DNA of 64,000 nucleotides from Dactylonectria macrodidyma (GCA_020744425.1 JAGMUV010000027.1:186001-250000); one strand, 5' to 3'; counted from the first letter of the stretch, positions 45,686 to 57,057 are shown. Notes: a model not told the origin generated them from the sequence alone. Numbers and translations are program-made.

Positions 45686-46271
45686 CATGGAGTGGTGTGG
45701 TCCTAGCTTGCTTATGACGTTTCTGTAGATTGGTTGATACCCCGGTTCTCCCTCGCGAGCTCTTGCTGCGCAGGTCTATGTCACAATTTTTTATAGTTGT
45801 TTTTTTTATATGATGCCATTTTATCACTCTATTTTCTTCTTCTAATTTTTGTTTCCCGGGAAAGTCTTGAGAACTCGTGAAGAAAGTGCAAAACTGTGTT
45901 TTGTGTACACCACAACAAGGTACTTTTAATCACCTATTCTTGGCCTCTTTCTCTCAGGGAAGCTTTGGTAACCCTGAGTCAATTGTCTTTCATATCAGGA
46001 ATAGTGATTTATCAGATAAAGTCCGAGAACTGTAGCGGCCTCGGCCTGTTTTCCGGCATTTGATTGATCGACAGGAGGAACCCTTCGTCTGGTTCAACAT
46101 TGCAAACGCTGACAAAATCAGATGATTACGTACAAATCTTAATCTTGGGGATACCGAAAGTAAACGATGACGGTCCCGTGATGCAAAGTTGGCGCGGACT
46201 TGCGTGGGTACTAATCTAAGATGAGCGATTATGCACCCACCGGAGTTGGAGTTGGAGTTGACGGAACGGTG
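45686..46271. other. Intergenic region
   Basis: T-rich 3' flank of the regulator gene, then the start of the upstream region of the haloacid dehalogenase gene. A GGAGTT tandem lies at 46241-46260. No gene is seen. Confidence 0.45.
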
Positions 46272-46480
46272 TCAAAGAGAGCACCGAGCCGGCTCTCTAC
46301 CCCTCAATCAATATCATGCGAATAATCGACGAACCGGTGGGGTACTGATACGCTGCCGGTGGGAGCTTGCAACCGATAGCGGGCCGACAAAACTCCGTCC
46401 TTCCAACCGGACCGGCCCCGGAAACCCTGGCCAAGGCTTGACCCTGGTGCGGGGAAGCAACAGAAGTGCCGTGAGGGGCA
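46272..46480. repeat. Upstream block B, homologous to block at 29293-29515
   Basis: Same ordered words as block A (ATATCATGCGAA, GGGGTACTGATACGCTGCC, ACCGATAGCGGGCCG, GTGCGGGGAAGC, AGAAGTGCC) with short indels. It ends about 130 bp before the haloacid dehalogenase ATG. Confidence 0.85.
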
Positions 46481-46607
46481 TCTTATTTAACATGCAACAT
46501 CTTGCCCTGGACGAGCTCGGGCTATCAAGCACCCTTGCCTCGATCAACCATCCCTTGATCCCTACCCATTCTGCACACTTTCGCAGCATCTCCTCCACCT
46601 CTTTGCC

Positions 46608-47391
46608 ATGACTGCCCCCAAGAACATTGTCTTCGACGTTGTCGGCACGCTCGTCACCTACGAGCACCTCTTTGAGGCTATCGATGAGCGACTGGGCGAG
46701 AAACTCCGCGCCCGCGGCATCCAGCCTAAACTCCTTGGATGTTGCTGGCTGGAAGTGGCCGAGCGCGAATACACTTATCTGTCCATGTCCGGGCGTTACG
46801 TGGTTTTTTACAAGGTCTTCGAGGCCTTGTTCTACCGATGCCTCCATTACGCTGGCATCGAGGACCCGCGCTCATTCGCAAGCGCAGATGATGTTTCTTA
46901 CCTGGTTAGCGAGTGGAAGGAACTGAACCTGCGAGACGGAGCTGCTGAGTGTGTTAGCAAGCTACGCGAGGCTGGTTTTACGGTCTGGTGTTTCACGGCC
47001 GGGGACGTTGCTCGTGTGGGAGGCTACTTTTCGCGAGGGGGTGTCGACATGCCGGTTGAGAACCTACTATCGTGCGACTCAGCAGGGCTAGCAAAGCCAA
47101 CCCCGGAGGCCTATACGCCTATTTTGAAGAAGCTCTCCGCTGATGGCTGTGAGCCCTGGTTTGCGGCCGCGCATTTGTGGGATGCGTCGACAGCACAGAC
47201 TGTGGGGTGAGTGAGCCCCTCTTGAACGCCTTTTCCGTGTCTCAATAAACTGACCTTACTACAGATTCAAAGCGGCTTATTGCACTGCGTTAGAGGGCGA
47301 GGCATTGCCTGAGATTTTTGGAGAGATGGATGTGGTTGCAGAAACACTACCTGCTATGGCGGACAGGATTATCGCAACCTTTAACCAATAG
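46608..47391 (+). CDS. Haloacid dehalogenase-like hydrolase (type II-like)
   Basis: HAD-superfamily hydrolase resembling 2-haloacid dehalogenases, about 240 residues. Exons 46608-47207 and 47265-47391 join as TVG-FKAAYC. Motif I is VFDVVGTLVTYE near residue 8, with the nucleophilic Asp. Motif II is WCFTAGD, motif III is the Lys of GLAKPTPEAY, and motif IV is AAHLWD. The Gly-Thr pair after the nucleophile is kept. Actual activity could be phosphatase or dehalogenase. The homologous upstream block with the aldehyde dehydrogenase suggests shared control (inference). Confidence 0.85.
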
Positions 47392-47589
47392 AGAGCGGGG
47401 AAGGGGGGGGTCAGCGCTCCTAATAAGTCAAGTTGGCAAGCCAAATCAAGTCTTGCAATTCAAATCGTCGGGCTCACAACCCAAATCAAGTCAAGTTCTC
47501 CACACTCAGACTTGCCAGACTTGCAAGTCATATATGGCATCTAGTTTTTCCTCTATATAGGGTCAATTGGCCCCGGAAAGTGGCCAAAT

Positions 47590-48069
47590 ATGGTTCTGGT
47601 GATAATTTTCTTGGAGTACGAAACTCGAAAGACACTTCTAAAGCGTGAGTTCCAAGTGGCTCGGAGCAAAATCCATATCACCTTTGACCTCTGGACTTCT
47701 CTAAACAATATTGCATTGCCTTCCATTATCGCCCACTTTGTTGACACTTCTGGGAAGCCCCAGATACGTCTATTGTCCCTTGAACGGGTTGAAGGCAGCC
47801 ACGGAGACGAGAACCAGGCTCGGATCATGGTCCAGTTGCTTAGGGACTTCGATATTAGCAAGAAACTCGGCTTCTTTACTGCTGACAACGCAGATTCTTG
47901 CGATACGGCAGTCAGGGCCATTCTTAAAGCGTTGAAGCCTCAGTTAACTGAGTACCAAAGAGTCAACCTTGAAAGGCAGGTTCGAATCCGCTGCTTTGGC
48001 CACGTACTCAACCTCTCTGCCAAGGCCTTCCTCGAGGGAGCTTCGTCAGAAATCTTCGACTACCTATAA
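47590..48069 (+). pseudogene. hAT transposase core fragment
   Basis: A 159-codon frame with the hAT catalytic core: HITFDLWTSLNNIALPSIIA (first Asp region), LGFFTADNADSCDTAVRAI (second Asp region) and RIRCFGHVLNLSAKAFL. The BED finger and dimerisation domain are missing. Repeats with the word AAATCAAGTC precede it (47434-47500) and may be part of the element's subterminal region. After 48069 the frame breaks. Confidence 0.8.
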
Positions 48070-48125
48070 TAAGGACAATCTTGATGTCGATACTGAACTG
48101 AGGCTTCTCAAAGAGTGGAGGAAGT

Positions 48126-48345
48126 ATGGCCCAGTTGGCAAGCTTCACACAGGCTGTCCATGCCGGCAATTCAGAAGTCCGGGCCTCCAGTCAGAGTTTA
48201 GTGTCATCTATGTCTCCTAAAAAGCAAGTTCAACAACACAACGGCGCTGGAGGCTCAATTCGTCTTATGTATAAGAAACCGACCCTTCTTTGCTCACTAG
48301 ATAGAAAAATCAAGAGCCTTTATCCCGATGATCCAGATCTATCAG
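48126..48345. repeat. Dispersed repeat, copy 1 (related to 61141-61345)
   Basis: Shares GTGTCATCTATGTCTCC/GTGTCATCTATCTTTCC, AAAAAGCAAGTTC, ACACAACGGC and TATAAGAAACCGACC in the same order with the block at 61 kb. Here it follows a hAT core fragment, so it probably comes from a hAT 3' region. Confidence 0.7.
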
Positions 48346-48635
48346 AAAATTGTAACAGGTGAACTTTCTTTTGTCTTCGCCGTGCTGGTTTCCCTTTCCC
48401 TCTAGCTTTGCTGCTAGATGAATTTTCCTCTCAACGACCGACTACAACTTAACTTTTCTTCAACTCCTGCTCGCTGTGCTGACATCGTCAGTCATCCCCA
48501 TCTTCTCTCATCTTCTTTTCCCCTGAACTTTGACCTACACTGACTCTCATCTTCTCCTCTCACCTATCGACATTCCAACCCACGTCTCTCGATGCCTGGC
48601 AATGTAGACACGTGAACAACCGGTCAGTATCTTCC
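48346..48635. other. Intergenic region
   Basis: Pyrimidine-rich (CTTCT, TCTCATC) sequence before the unknown gene, consistent with a fungal promoter or 5' leader. No gene is seen. Confidence 0.4.
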
Positions 48636-50145
48636 ATGATGGCTGCATCCACTACCTCGACCCATGGATCGCCGCATGCTCGCAAGCCGCTGGTAAGCCA
48701 GAGGAGCGCCGGCGGCGATATGTCTATAGCGTTCTTCGTCCAACCCGGCTGCCCTTCGAGATTTACCTCTTCAGGCCAGCATCGTGTCAAGGGCCTGAAT
48801 GCAGAGACCATCGCGAGGGTCATCCTCCCGACTCCTCCATGGCTCGCAGCTCTGGATTACTCACCCCTGCGTACCGATCCTGCCGATCCGTCTCCCTCCA
48901 TCTTCTTCAGCCTCAACTTATCTATCTACAATCAGCAGATTGTTCCTGAGGACTGGCTCGACCAGTGGTTTTTTATGGCTGGTCGTGTCCACCCATTCGC
49001 GCTGACCTGGGAGGTCGAGCGTCAAGATGGCCGCCTAGAGGAGTCTGTAGATAGCGGTCTCCTTGCATACACCATCCCAGCTCTTATAGTGCGCGATCTA
49101 GGCTATCAGCCGTATGTTGTATTCGTCCCGTCCTCTTTCCGCCGCTCTTCCGATTTTCGCTGACCTCTTTGCCCGTAGAATATTACCTCGGAGCCTATCT
49201 GCGACCGATCAGTTTCCTCTTTCATCCCCAATTGTCAGTTTCACCGGCCTTATCGTAGGTCCAGGCCCTGCCCTCCTACGCAAGGAATCTGTGCCCGCCC
49301 TGGATGATGTCCGACTCAAGTGCTGCGGTTTCGTCCAGCTGACCACATTTCTTGCTCCTGGAAATCCTGACAAAACGCCGTACAGAGGTTTCCATCCCTT
49401 CCAGGTCTTTGTCATCTTCCCCATCCGCGCAAATCCATGGGCCTCGCTTTGCAAGAAGATGGCCGGTCTGCTTGACCATCATCTCATGGTGCAGCCGCCG
49501 ACCCTCGAGCAGGATTACGTCTTCATCGTTGTTCTGGACTCCTGGAACTTCCTCGACAAGGGAGTTTCCGGGTCTGGCTCACCAACACCGCCGCCGGGTG
49601 CTGCGACATCAGCGATCCGTTCATCATCTTCTGGTCATACGCCGTTCGAGGAGATCAAGGCTAAATTCACAGCGCGCAGACCTCCTGCCCCATCGACTCC
49701 TCTTCCCGCTGCAACCGCGACTCCAGCTTCGACCCCGGGCGAATCGATGCCATCCGTCATCTCTACACCATCTACGCAGTACCACTACCTCTCCACCTCA
49801 CCGACGCCGAAGCGACCAACGTCAGGCGTCGATTGCATACCGCCTGCAAAGAGACCGCGCCAGCCGCCGACATCCTCGACCACTATCCCATCCTTGGGAA
49901 CATATCCTTCCGCCGGCGGCTCGAGCTCACCGGAAACTGTTGACGAGCCCGAACCAAGCCGTGGCGGGACTCAGGCCCCGACCTCGTCCTTCATGAGACA
50001 CCTCGCGTCAGCAACTCATCTGCCTGCACCTACACCCGTCCCTGATACGATCATGGCTGCTGTGTCAGAATCATCCAACCGTCCAAGCCGAAACTGCCAT
50101 CCTCCAAAGAACAAATACTTGGAAGAAGTATCAAAGGTTGATTGA
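48636..50145 (+). CDS. Unknown spliced protein with Pro/Ser/Thr-rich tail
   Basis: I do not recognise this family. Exon 1 runs from ATG 48636 to 49109. A GTATGT donor and GTAG acceptor at 49178 join GYQP to ILPRSLSATDQFPLSS in phase, and the second exon ends at 50145, for about 480 residues. The N-terminal half looks globular with several conserved-looking Trp (PPWLAALDYSPL, EDWLDQWFFMAGR, FALTWEVE). The middle has RGFHPFQVFVIFPIRANPWA. The C-terminal 180 residues are low complexity with a KRP..IPPAKRPRQ nuclear-signal-like patch and the tail NRPSRNCHPPKNKYLEEVS, reminiscent of linkers in retroelement proteins. It sits between a hAT fragment and a LINE, so it may be a passenger gene or part of an unrecognised transposon. 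Confidence 0.5.
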
Positions 50146-50744
50146 AGGCTATTTGGAAATCCATTGTCATTACCAAGTGCGCATGAACAGGAAATCATTC
50201 TCCCTTTGATGTCTTCCACACGCAATACAAGTCGTATAAACTAACTCTCGCATTACCCTTAAATCCCCGCTTTTGCTCATACTGGACGGCACCTACTTGC
50301 TGGCGTCCAGTGATCTCCGCCATCTCAACCATTCATTATTCGAAATCTATGTATGTATGTATGTATGTATATTTTTCGTCCGAGGGCCGTGAGGCCCGTA
50401 AAGTCCCCTATTGGGGCACAGGACGTGCTGAGCTAGAGTCTCTAATGCTAAAATCTACGCAATTCTTTCGTACAATACAGAAAAGACCACTATCCAGCAT
50501 ATCATCGGCTCAGAGGCGCATTTCTGTCGAGCCTGTTATCCGTCAGCGGAATGACCAGGCGCGGCTGCGGTAGCCGCTACATGGGTCAGTCTTTAGGGAG
50601 ACTGGTGAGAGAGCATTGGCATGACTGCACGAGGCGGTCAAGCCCGTATAATTGAAGAAAAGGAATAAAAGAGAAGATAGGAGAGAAGAGAGAATACAAT
50701 GAAAGGAGAGGAAGAGACGCGGGTGCGTCTCAGGTCTGCCTCGT

Positions 50745-53700
50745 CTAGTAACGAGGACAAATCTTTTCAAAGAAGCCGCTTGATTTGGCCACCTTGGTGT
50801 ACTTGTCGAAATTTCTTCCTATCGCGAGGTTGACTGTTACGGTCGGCGATGGGACAAGCCTCATTCGACACCGTCGCGGTACCTTTCTGCAGTAGAAGAT
50901 ATGATCAGGTGCTTTGCGTCGCCCGCACGAGCAGGTCATTCGCGCGTCTTCGTGGTTGAACCGTTCGTGGTATGCAGCGAAATCCCCATGGAGGGACCTT
51001 GCTGCGAGTAAATGGTGCAGAGCAGCCCGAGGGAGCGAGAGCTCCGGCGGGCAGCGTGTAGTTGCCTTGAGATTGAATCTCTTATATTGCTCGGGGGCGG
51101 AGGTTGCCCACCATGCTTCAAAGGCTTCCTTCGGTTTCTGCCTCGCCATCTTTCGTAGATATGCCAGCGTCGGCTGAGCACCCTCTGGCTCCGGCAGCGA
51201 GGAAGCCGCTTTTGCCAGCTTATCCGCTTGTTCGTTGCCGGGGATGTCTGTGTGGCCAGGTATCCAGCGCACTTGTGTGGCACCATGAGATGTAGCCAGC
51301 GCCTGGAACTTGAGGAAGACGTCATGTGAGGAATCGGACGGTGTGCCCCGTAGGCATGGTGCGGCTGCCAGGTTGTCTAGGCAGACCACAATGTTTCGTG
51401 TCGCTGATCCTGGGAGGTTCAGAGCGGCCTTGAGGCCCTCCAGTGCTCCTGTAGCTTCAGCATCAAACACCTCGGCAGGTCCAAGACGGCCCGAGCCGTC
51501 GTAGATGGAAAGGTCCTTCTAGTGAATGGCAAACCCATAGCTAGCTGCTCCTTCCGAGGACAAGGAGCCGTCTGAGTATACGATCAGAGTGGTTGGGCCT
51601 ACTGTCTCAGCCCACCGGAGGAAGGCCTCGGCCGATTCCTCTTTCGCTGCCGTCTGTAGGGGTGTGTCCTGTTCCTTGTCGAAGCGTTTTTGCATGAGAG
51701 CCGGGCGTGGACAGGGTGCGAGGAGCTCATTAGTCCGTCGGAGACGGGTCTTGAAGCTGCTCTCTGTTAGAGTTTGGTACTTCCGCTTGATGAGCGGGTG
51801 GTAGGTGGGTTGTCTGGGTGGAAGCGTGCGCTTCGCGAGGGGATGTGCCTCATCAAGGGATTTGAGTCGGGCGGAGAAGCGGTATCGACGTGCTTCGAGA
51901 AGTTGGGCGATAGGAGGTATCCCACTTTCCCGATGGAGGATGGCGATGGGGGTCGTCCTCCAGACGGGGAGTATGGCTCGCATGGAATGCACAATGGCGT
52001 CGGTCATTCTCCGCAGGAGATGCCGGATACCTGATGGTCGGTCTTTGGACGGCTGGTTCCACCGCGGCTGGGTTGCGCCTGGGTACCATACTTCAGTGCC
52101 GTAGAGCAGAACCGGTTCAACGCATGCTCTGACGGCGCTTCGCACGGCACTAGGTAGTGGGCCGTGTATCGTGTTGGTGTGTCCTCGTAGATGGTAGGCC
52201 ACAGCCTGGGCTTTAGCCGTCCATTTCTCTACGTGGACTCGGAACGACAGGTTGCTGTCCAGCCAGATGCCTAGCCAGCGCATTGCTGCCTCGGGGTGTT
52301 TTTCGACATCGCCGTGGCGTATGGACGGTGTGGTCTCGAGTTTGCTCCGGGAGAAGTGCATGACTTCCGTCTTCTTAGGGTCGAAAGATATTCCGTTCGC
52401 CGCGCCCCAGCGGACCATTTCTTCGACAGATCTTGACGCTGCAGCCGCTGTTTCCTCTACCGTGTCGCCCGTGCACAGGATTGCTGTGTCGTCTGCGTAG
52501 CCGAACCGGCCTTGAGGGTTGCTTAGTCTGTAGATGGGCTCCGTATATAGCAAAAATAGGATTGGCGATACCGGCGACCCCTGAGGGAGGCCGCATTGGA
52601 GAGGAGAGAGCGGAGTGGTAGTATCCTGGTATCTGACGCAGGCAGATCGGTCGTCCATAAACGAACCGGCCCATCGTGCAAGATGTTCCGGCCAGCCTTG
52701 TTCGCGGAGTCGCAGAATTAGTCTGTTGCGCAAGACAGTGTCGAAAGCGCCTTGGATGTCCATCGTGACCAGCGTGGCCACCTTCTTGAGGGCAAATACT
52801 TCTTCAATGTCGTGGACTAGGGCGGCCACAAGGTCTGTCGCAGACCTCTTCGGGAGCGCCCCGGCTTGTTGTGGGTGGAGGACTCCATAGTGGATACATG
52901 CCCACGCAAGACGGCGCGCGACCAACCGTTCTAGCCCCTTGCCGAGGCAAGAGAGCAGAGAGATAGGCCGCCATGCCCGCGGCTCTGTCAGGTCTCTACG
53001 TCCAGATTTGGCGATCATCACCACCTCGGCCGCTCTGAAAGGCTTCGGGTGGTGGCCTATGGCCAGACACCCCTCGAAGAGGCGGCGAACGTGTGTTCCG
53101 ATGATGTGCCATACTGCCGTGAGAAGTTTGACTGTGATGTTGTCGGCTTCTGGAGATGTATTTCCAGTCTGAAGAGTCGCGTCCTGCGCTTCCTCAAGGG
53201 AGATTTCCTGTGGGAAAGGGATCATTCTGTGAGGATTGACCTGGATCCAGGGATCCTGGATGTCATCCTCCGCCGTTCTGCGCTCTAGAGTAGCTCGTCG
53301 GAGCGCGTTAGCCTTGTCCAGCTGGGTTTCGTAGACCACGTCGTCCACTTGCAGTGGAGGAGGTTGGAAGGCTCCTGGCGATCTCAGCCATCGGACGGCC
53401 TTGAAAACGGAGCTGCTGTCTGAGAAGCTGTTGATCAGGTTCCGCCAGTAGAGCCTCTTGGCTCGGCGGACCACGCGGTGGAACTCCCGTTTGGCTAGCT
53501 GGACCTCTTGGTTGAATCCAAGGGGGTACAGTCGTCTGATCGCGCGATATCCGGCTGCGGCAAGGGCGCACTCCTCAGTCCACCATGGGGCGTTGCGTGC
53601 TCCCTTCCTCGCAGGTCGGCCTGCCGCCTTCGCTGCTGACTGCAGCAGGTTCACAAGTGTGGATGCAAGCTCATCTAGTTCTGGTACACTCGAGGCAGTG

Positions 53701-54500
53701 GCAGGGATCCCAGCCGATCCAAGTTCTACGATTTCTACAAACCGCTTGAGTTCGTCGTCTGTTGTCACCCGGATCTTGCCTGGCTGTATTGGTGCTGGCG
53801 CGATGTTTGCTAGCGTTGTGCTAAGAGTGAAGTGATCCGAGCTGGTGGCGAGGTGGTCCTCGATGTTGGCTTCCGCGAGAGGTACGTTCGTAAAGGTGAG
53901 GTCGATAGTGTTTCCGTGTGGGTTTGTGGGGACGTCTAAGGTGTTCAGTAGGCTGAGGTCGTTTTCGGATGCCCAGTGGGCAATCTCGTGGCCGCGGTTC
54001 GTAGTCGGGCCTGTCTGCCAGGTGTGATGTTGTGATGTCGAGCATTGAAGTCGCCTGCCACAAGGCAGCGATCGGGGATCGGCCATTGCAGCAGAGTGTC
54101 CAGCGCATCTCTTTCGTCGTTCTGGCGATAGAAGTTGACGATTATTGTATCGTTGACCGTAAGCCACAGAATATCACGGCTTATGTAGGGTCGGTTTTGG
54201 TCTGCTACGAGTTGGGAATCTCGGCGGACATATGTCATGACCCTGGGTCGGGTGCTGTTGTTGTTCCAGGCTTCAACTGGAGAGTATGTGTCGTATGCAG
54301 GGTGAGTCTTCGTGAGGCAACGGGAGTTTGCTATCGTTGTCCATGGTTCTTGGAGGAGAACGATGTCGTATCGTTCCGAGTCTGCCAGTGCGAGGGCACA
54401 GTCGTGGACTGGCGGGACCTTGCCGACGTTGGCTTGAAAGACTCGGAGAGTCTTTCTGTCACGTCTTCGTGTCCGTGGGCGTCTACTCGTCCCCTTGGTC
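50745..54500 (-). pseudogene. LINE ORF2: endonuclease, reverse transcriptase, RNase H (two disablements)
   Basis: Polyprotein of a fungal Tad-like LINE. The endonuclease begins near 54435 (LRVFQANVGKVPP, IVLLQEPW, AGDFNARH, NTIDLTFTN, SSDHFTL). The reverse transcriptase follows (AWRPISLLSCLGKGLERLVA, DIQGAFDTVLR, GLPQGSPVSPILF, GRFGYADDTAIL), then RNase H (IVYSDGSLSSEGAASYG, LDNLAAAPCL, RWIPGHTDIPGNEQAD) and a C-terminal Cys/His cluster (CSCGRRKAPDHIFYC). An 8-bp tandem duplication (AACATCAC, about 54025-54040) shifts the endonuclease frame inside the GDFNARHH motif. A TAG at 51521-51519 interrupts RNase H. ORF2 seems to overlap the end of ORF1 without its own ATG, as is usual in LINEs. Confidence 0.9.
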
Positions 54501-56138
54501 GTGGGTGCGCGTGATCAACACGATGCGGCGCTTCCTTGGAGAGCCAGGTCTTGGGTGCTCGGGTTCCTCCTCCGCCTCCGGGGTTGTGGCCACCATTATG
54601 CATGAGGGCGCTCTCGACGCGGCCGGGCTGGGAGCCCGTGGGCTTGATCGTTCTTGCGACCCGGTGCTGTCTTGCTGAGGGCCGTTTTGCTGTATGTCTT
54701 GCTGTAGGTCAGGTGCGTGCTGTTGCGATCCTGCGTTGCGCTGGCGATATGTTTCCGCGCCTACAGCTCGGACATGGTCCCTTTGTACTTTGGTCAACCG
54801 GCGGAACGCGCCGTGTACCTTCTTCGGGCGGGCTGGGCATTCGGCGAAGTTGGCGCTGTGCGGGCCGAGGCAGTTGGCGCATTGCTCGGGCGCGGTACAG
54901 TCCCCGGACTCGTGGCCGTCGGATTTGCCGCAGCGTTTGCACAGGGGGAGCCGATGGCAGGTACGTGACGGGTGGTAGTCCAAACATATATTGCACTGCC
55001 TTGGCCGGTCGGTCTTCTTGATGCGCCTTGCTGGTCGGCTGTTGAAGAGGCGCCAATGTTTATTGACGGGTTCAAGAAAAGACACAAGCAGAGATTTTGT
55101 CAGGGGGCTGTCCGATTGTTGCCGTGCGGGGCGTATGTTGACAGGCTTTAGACCAGTCTGAATTTCAATTTCTTCATTCATGGCAGCATCGCTGTCGACC
55201 TCATTACCGTAGAGGTCGACCAGCTTGCAGGGGTAGTCTGGGACCAGGTAGGTAAACCACTCCTGCCGGGTCTCTATGGTAGTGGCACCCAGATCGGCTG
55301 CCCATTCGGTCTGTCTCTGTACGAGGAGGTCGCGGGTGGTTATGTCGGCGGCAAGTACGGCCCATCCGGACCTGACTTGGAGCACCCGGGGGATCTTGCG
55401 TGGGTCCACTCCGAGTTTCCGGGATATATGGGACCGGATTGCGTAGTCGTTGTGGGTCCTGGCCGGAGCTTCCGCGTCCAGCCGGATGAAGACGCGGAGG
55501 TCCTCTCGGGGTGGGGCACCTGCGGTCGGTTGTCCCTGGCGATGAGGGGGTTGTTGTTGTTGGCGATGTTGTTGATGGTGTCGGGGTTGGTGGGCGAGGG
55601 CATTGTTTGCGGCCGGGGGCGAGGCCGCGACCGTGCTATAGGTCGGTACCGGAACAGATTTGGCGTCGGTGAGTGCTTGATTCCAGGTGTCTAAGAAGCT
55701 GTCGGCAAACTTTTGAGCGAATTCCCGTTCGGGTCCAGTGGTGAATTGTTTTGCTGCTTCTTCAAATTTAGCGCAGAAGGCCTGAAACACCTTCAACTTG
55801 GCATTGTACTCCTCCACACGGTCGCGCGCGAGCTTAGTGGCTGCTTCAAAAATAGAGACTGGTTGCTGTTCATTAGTCGGGGTAGGGTCAGGGGAGGGTT
55901 CAGGGTGGGCGAGCTGGGCTCCTTCCGTGGCCGCAGCAGTAGAGATGGCATTAAGTGGTGAAGACGGCGTTTGGGCCGTCCTCCCGAAGGCGGGCGGGAC
56001 ACCAACAGGTCCATTCACGACAGCGGGGCTGTTTTGCAGGAGGGCAGTGCGGGCTCTTCGATTGAGATTGGCGGGGGTATGAATTCCCAGGTCGAAAGGA
56101 TCTGAGACATCAGGCGGGCGGGTGGTGGCAGATGCCAT
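54483..56138 (-). CDS. LINE ORF1 (gag-like, CCHC zinc knuckles)
   Basis: Nucleic-acid-binding protein of the LINE, 551 residues, uninterrupted. An N-terminal helix (ATKLARDRVEEYNAKLKVFQ) and a Gln/His/Pro-rich linker precede an RNA-binding-like domain (DLRVFIRLDAEAPARTHNDY, GWAVLAADITTRDLL). Three cysteine clusters follow: CNICLDYHPSRTC, CKRCGKSDGHESGDC and CANCLGPHSANFAEC, the usual fungal LINE ORF1 arrangement. The C-terminal tail is Gln/Ser/Pro-rich with a basic patch. Its intact frame contrasts with the damaged ORF2. Confidence 0.9.
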   Translation of the reverse strand: MASATTRPPDVSDPFDLGIHTPANLNRRARTALLQNSPAVVNGPVGVPPAFGRTAQTPSSPLNAISTAAATEGAQLAHPEPSPDPTPTNEQQPVSIFEAATKLARDRVEEYNAKLKVFQAFCAKFEEAAKQFTTGPEREFAQKFADSFLDTWNQALTDAKSVPVPTYSTVAASPPAANNALAHQPRHHQQHRQQQQPPHRQGQPTAGAPPREDLRVFIRLDAEAPARTHNDYAIRSHISRKLGVDPRKIPRVLQVRSGWAVLAADITTRDLLVQRQTEWAADLGATTIETRQEWFTYLVPDYPCKLVDLYGNEVDSDAAMNEEIEIQTGLKPVNIRPARQQSDSPLTKSLLVSFLEPVNKHWRLFNSRPARRIKKTDRPRQCNICLDYHPSRTCHRLPLCKRCGKSDGHESGDCTAPEQCANCLGPHSANFAECPARPKKVHGAFRRLTKVQRDHVRAVGAETYRQRNAGSQQHAPDLQQDIQQNGPQQDSTGSQERSSPRAPSPAASRAPSCIMVATTPEAEEEPEHPRPGSPRKRRIVLITRTHDQGDE

Positions 56139-56671
56139 CGCCGCCGCTATGGGCTGCGCGAAGCGCAGGTTTGTGGCTGTTGTGGTGCACTTGTTAAGAA
56201 AATTGGTGTAATTGGGGCTACTTTCTTAACAGCTGCATGCCAAGAAAGTAAGATGACAAAGGAAGGTTGTGAATCGATCGATTTGATCGTCGATCGTGAG
56301 GGTCCCGGGTAGGCTGTCCAGGGTACAGTTGGGTGCCAAAATATTCGTCATGCTAAAGTACCTTCCCTGCTAAAATATTAGCAGTGGTACATAGTGCAGC
56401 ACAGGTATATTTTGCCCCGCACTGTAATGTTGCCTGATTGCATTACAGCGGTGTTCCGACGCAGGTCGCGTCAATGCGCGCCATGTCAATGTGCACGCGA
56501 CGGGCGCAATGTGTTAGCTGGCTGTTATTACGATGCTCTTTTCTGAGGCTGTCCCATCTCAATATCGCACGTCTGGATGTCCGTCTATGGCTGTCTGAGT
56601 AACTGTTTTACAGTTTCGACCTTAATCGGCCCCAAGGGCGAGAAAGTGAACAACAACGGCAGTCAACCGTT
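56139..56671. other. Region between LINE and hAT fragment
   Basis: Probably holds the LINE 5' untranslated region and hAT remnants. An AATCGATCGATTTGATCGTCG block at 56273-56294 recurs at about 57059, bracketing the hAT fragment. No gene is seen. Confidence 0.45.
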
Positions 56672-56998
56672 TTGCAGGAACAGGATGAGCTTGATCAGTA
56701 TCTATCAGAGCCGCCAGTAGACAATATCGCAAAGAGAGCGAACCCAGCTGCTTGGTGGAGGGACATTGGCGTTGTGCGTTTTCCTCCATTGTCTTATACG
56801 GCGGTTAGCTTTCTTACTATCGCATCGTCTGCTGCAGAAACGGAGAGACACTTTAGCAGTTGCAGGAAGATGGTAACACCAGGCAGGGCCGGCCTGCGAC
56901 GGCATATTATGGCCATAGCTTATTGCCTTCGTTCCTGGAGCAATGCCGGTATTTATCAGCCGACTCTTCCTCATAGTCTCCTTGAAAGGGATAATTAG
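56672..56998 (+). pseudogene. hAT transposase dimerisation-domain fragment
   Basis: A 108-codon frame with the hAT dimerisation signature: LDQYLSEPPVDN, NPAAWWRD, FPPLSYTAVSFLTIASSAAE followed by TERHFSSCRKM. This subfamily differs from the hAT proteins at 39 kb and 58 kb. Upstream domains are missing. Confidence 0.85.
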
Positions 56999-57057
56999 AG
57001 GCAAGTTCTTCAATTAGTAGGCAGCATCACCGTAGATAGGGACAACGAAGACTAGCA

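Larger units (their letters stand above)
50349..56138 (-). mobile_element. Tad-like non-LTR retrotransposon (LINE)
   Basis: Two-ORF LINE on the minus strand: ORF1 with CCHC knuckles, ORF2 with endonuclease, reverse transcriptase and RNase H. Its 3' end is a short ATAC-type tetranucleotide tail (seen on plus as tandem TATG at about 50351-50370). The 5' untranslated region probably extends somewhat beyond 56138. Target duplications were not resolved. Confidence 0.85.

Noticed and set aside
50340..50375. TATG tandem repeat as an independent microsatellite
   Set aside because: It sits exactly where the minus-strand LINE should end and is better read as its 3' tail.
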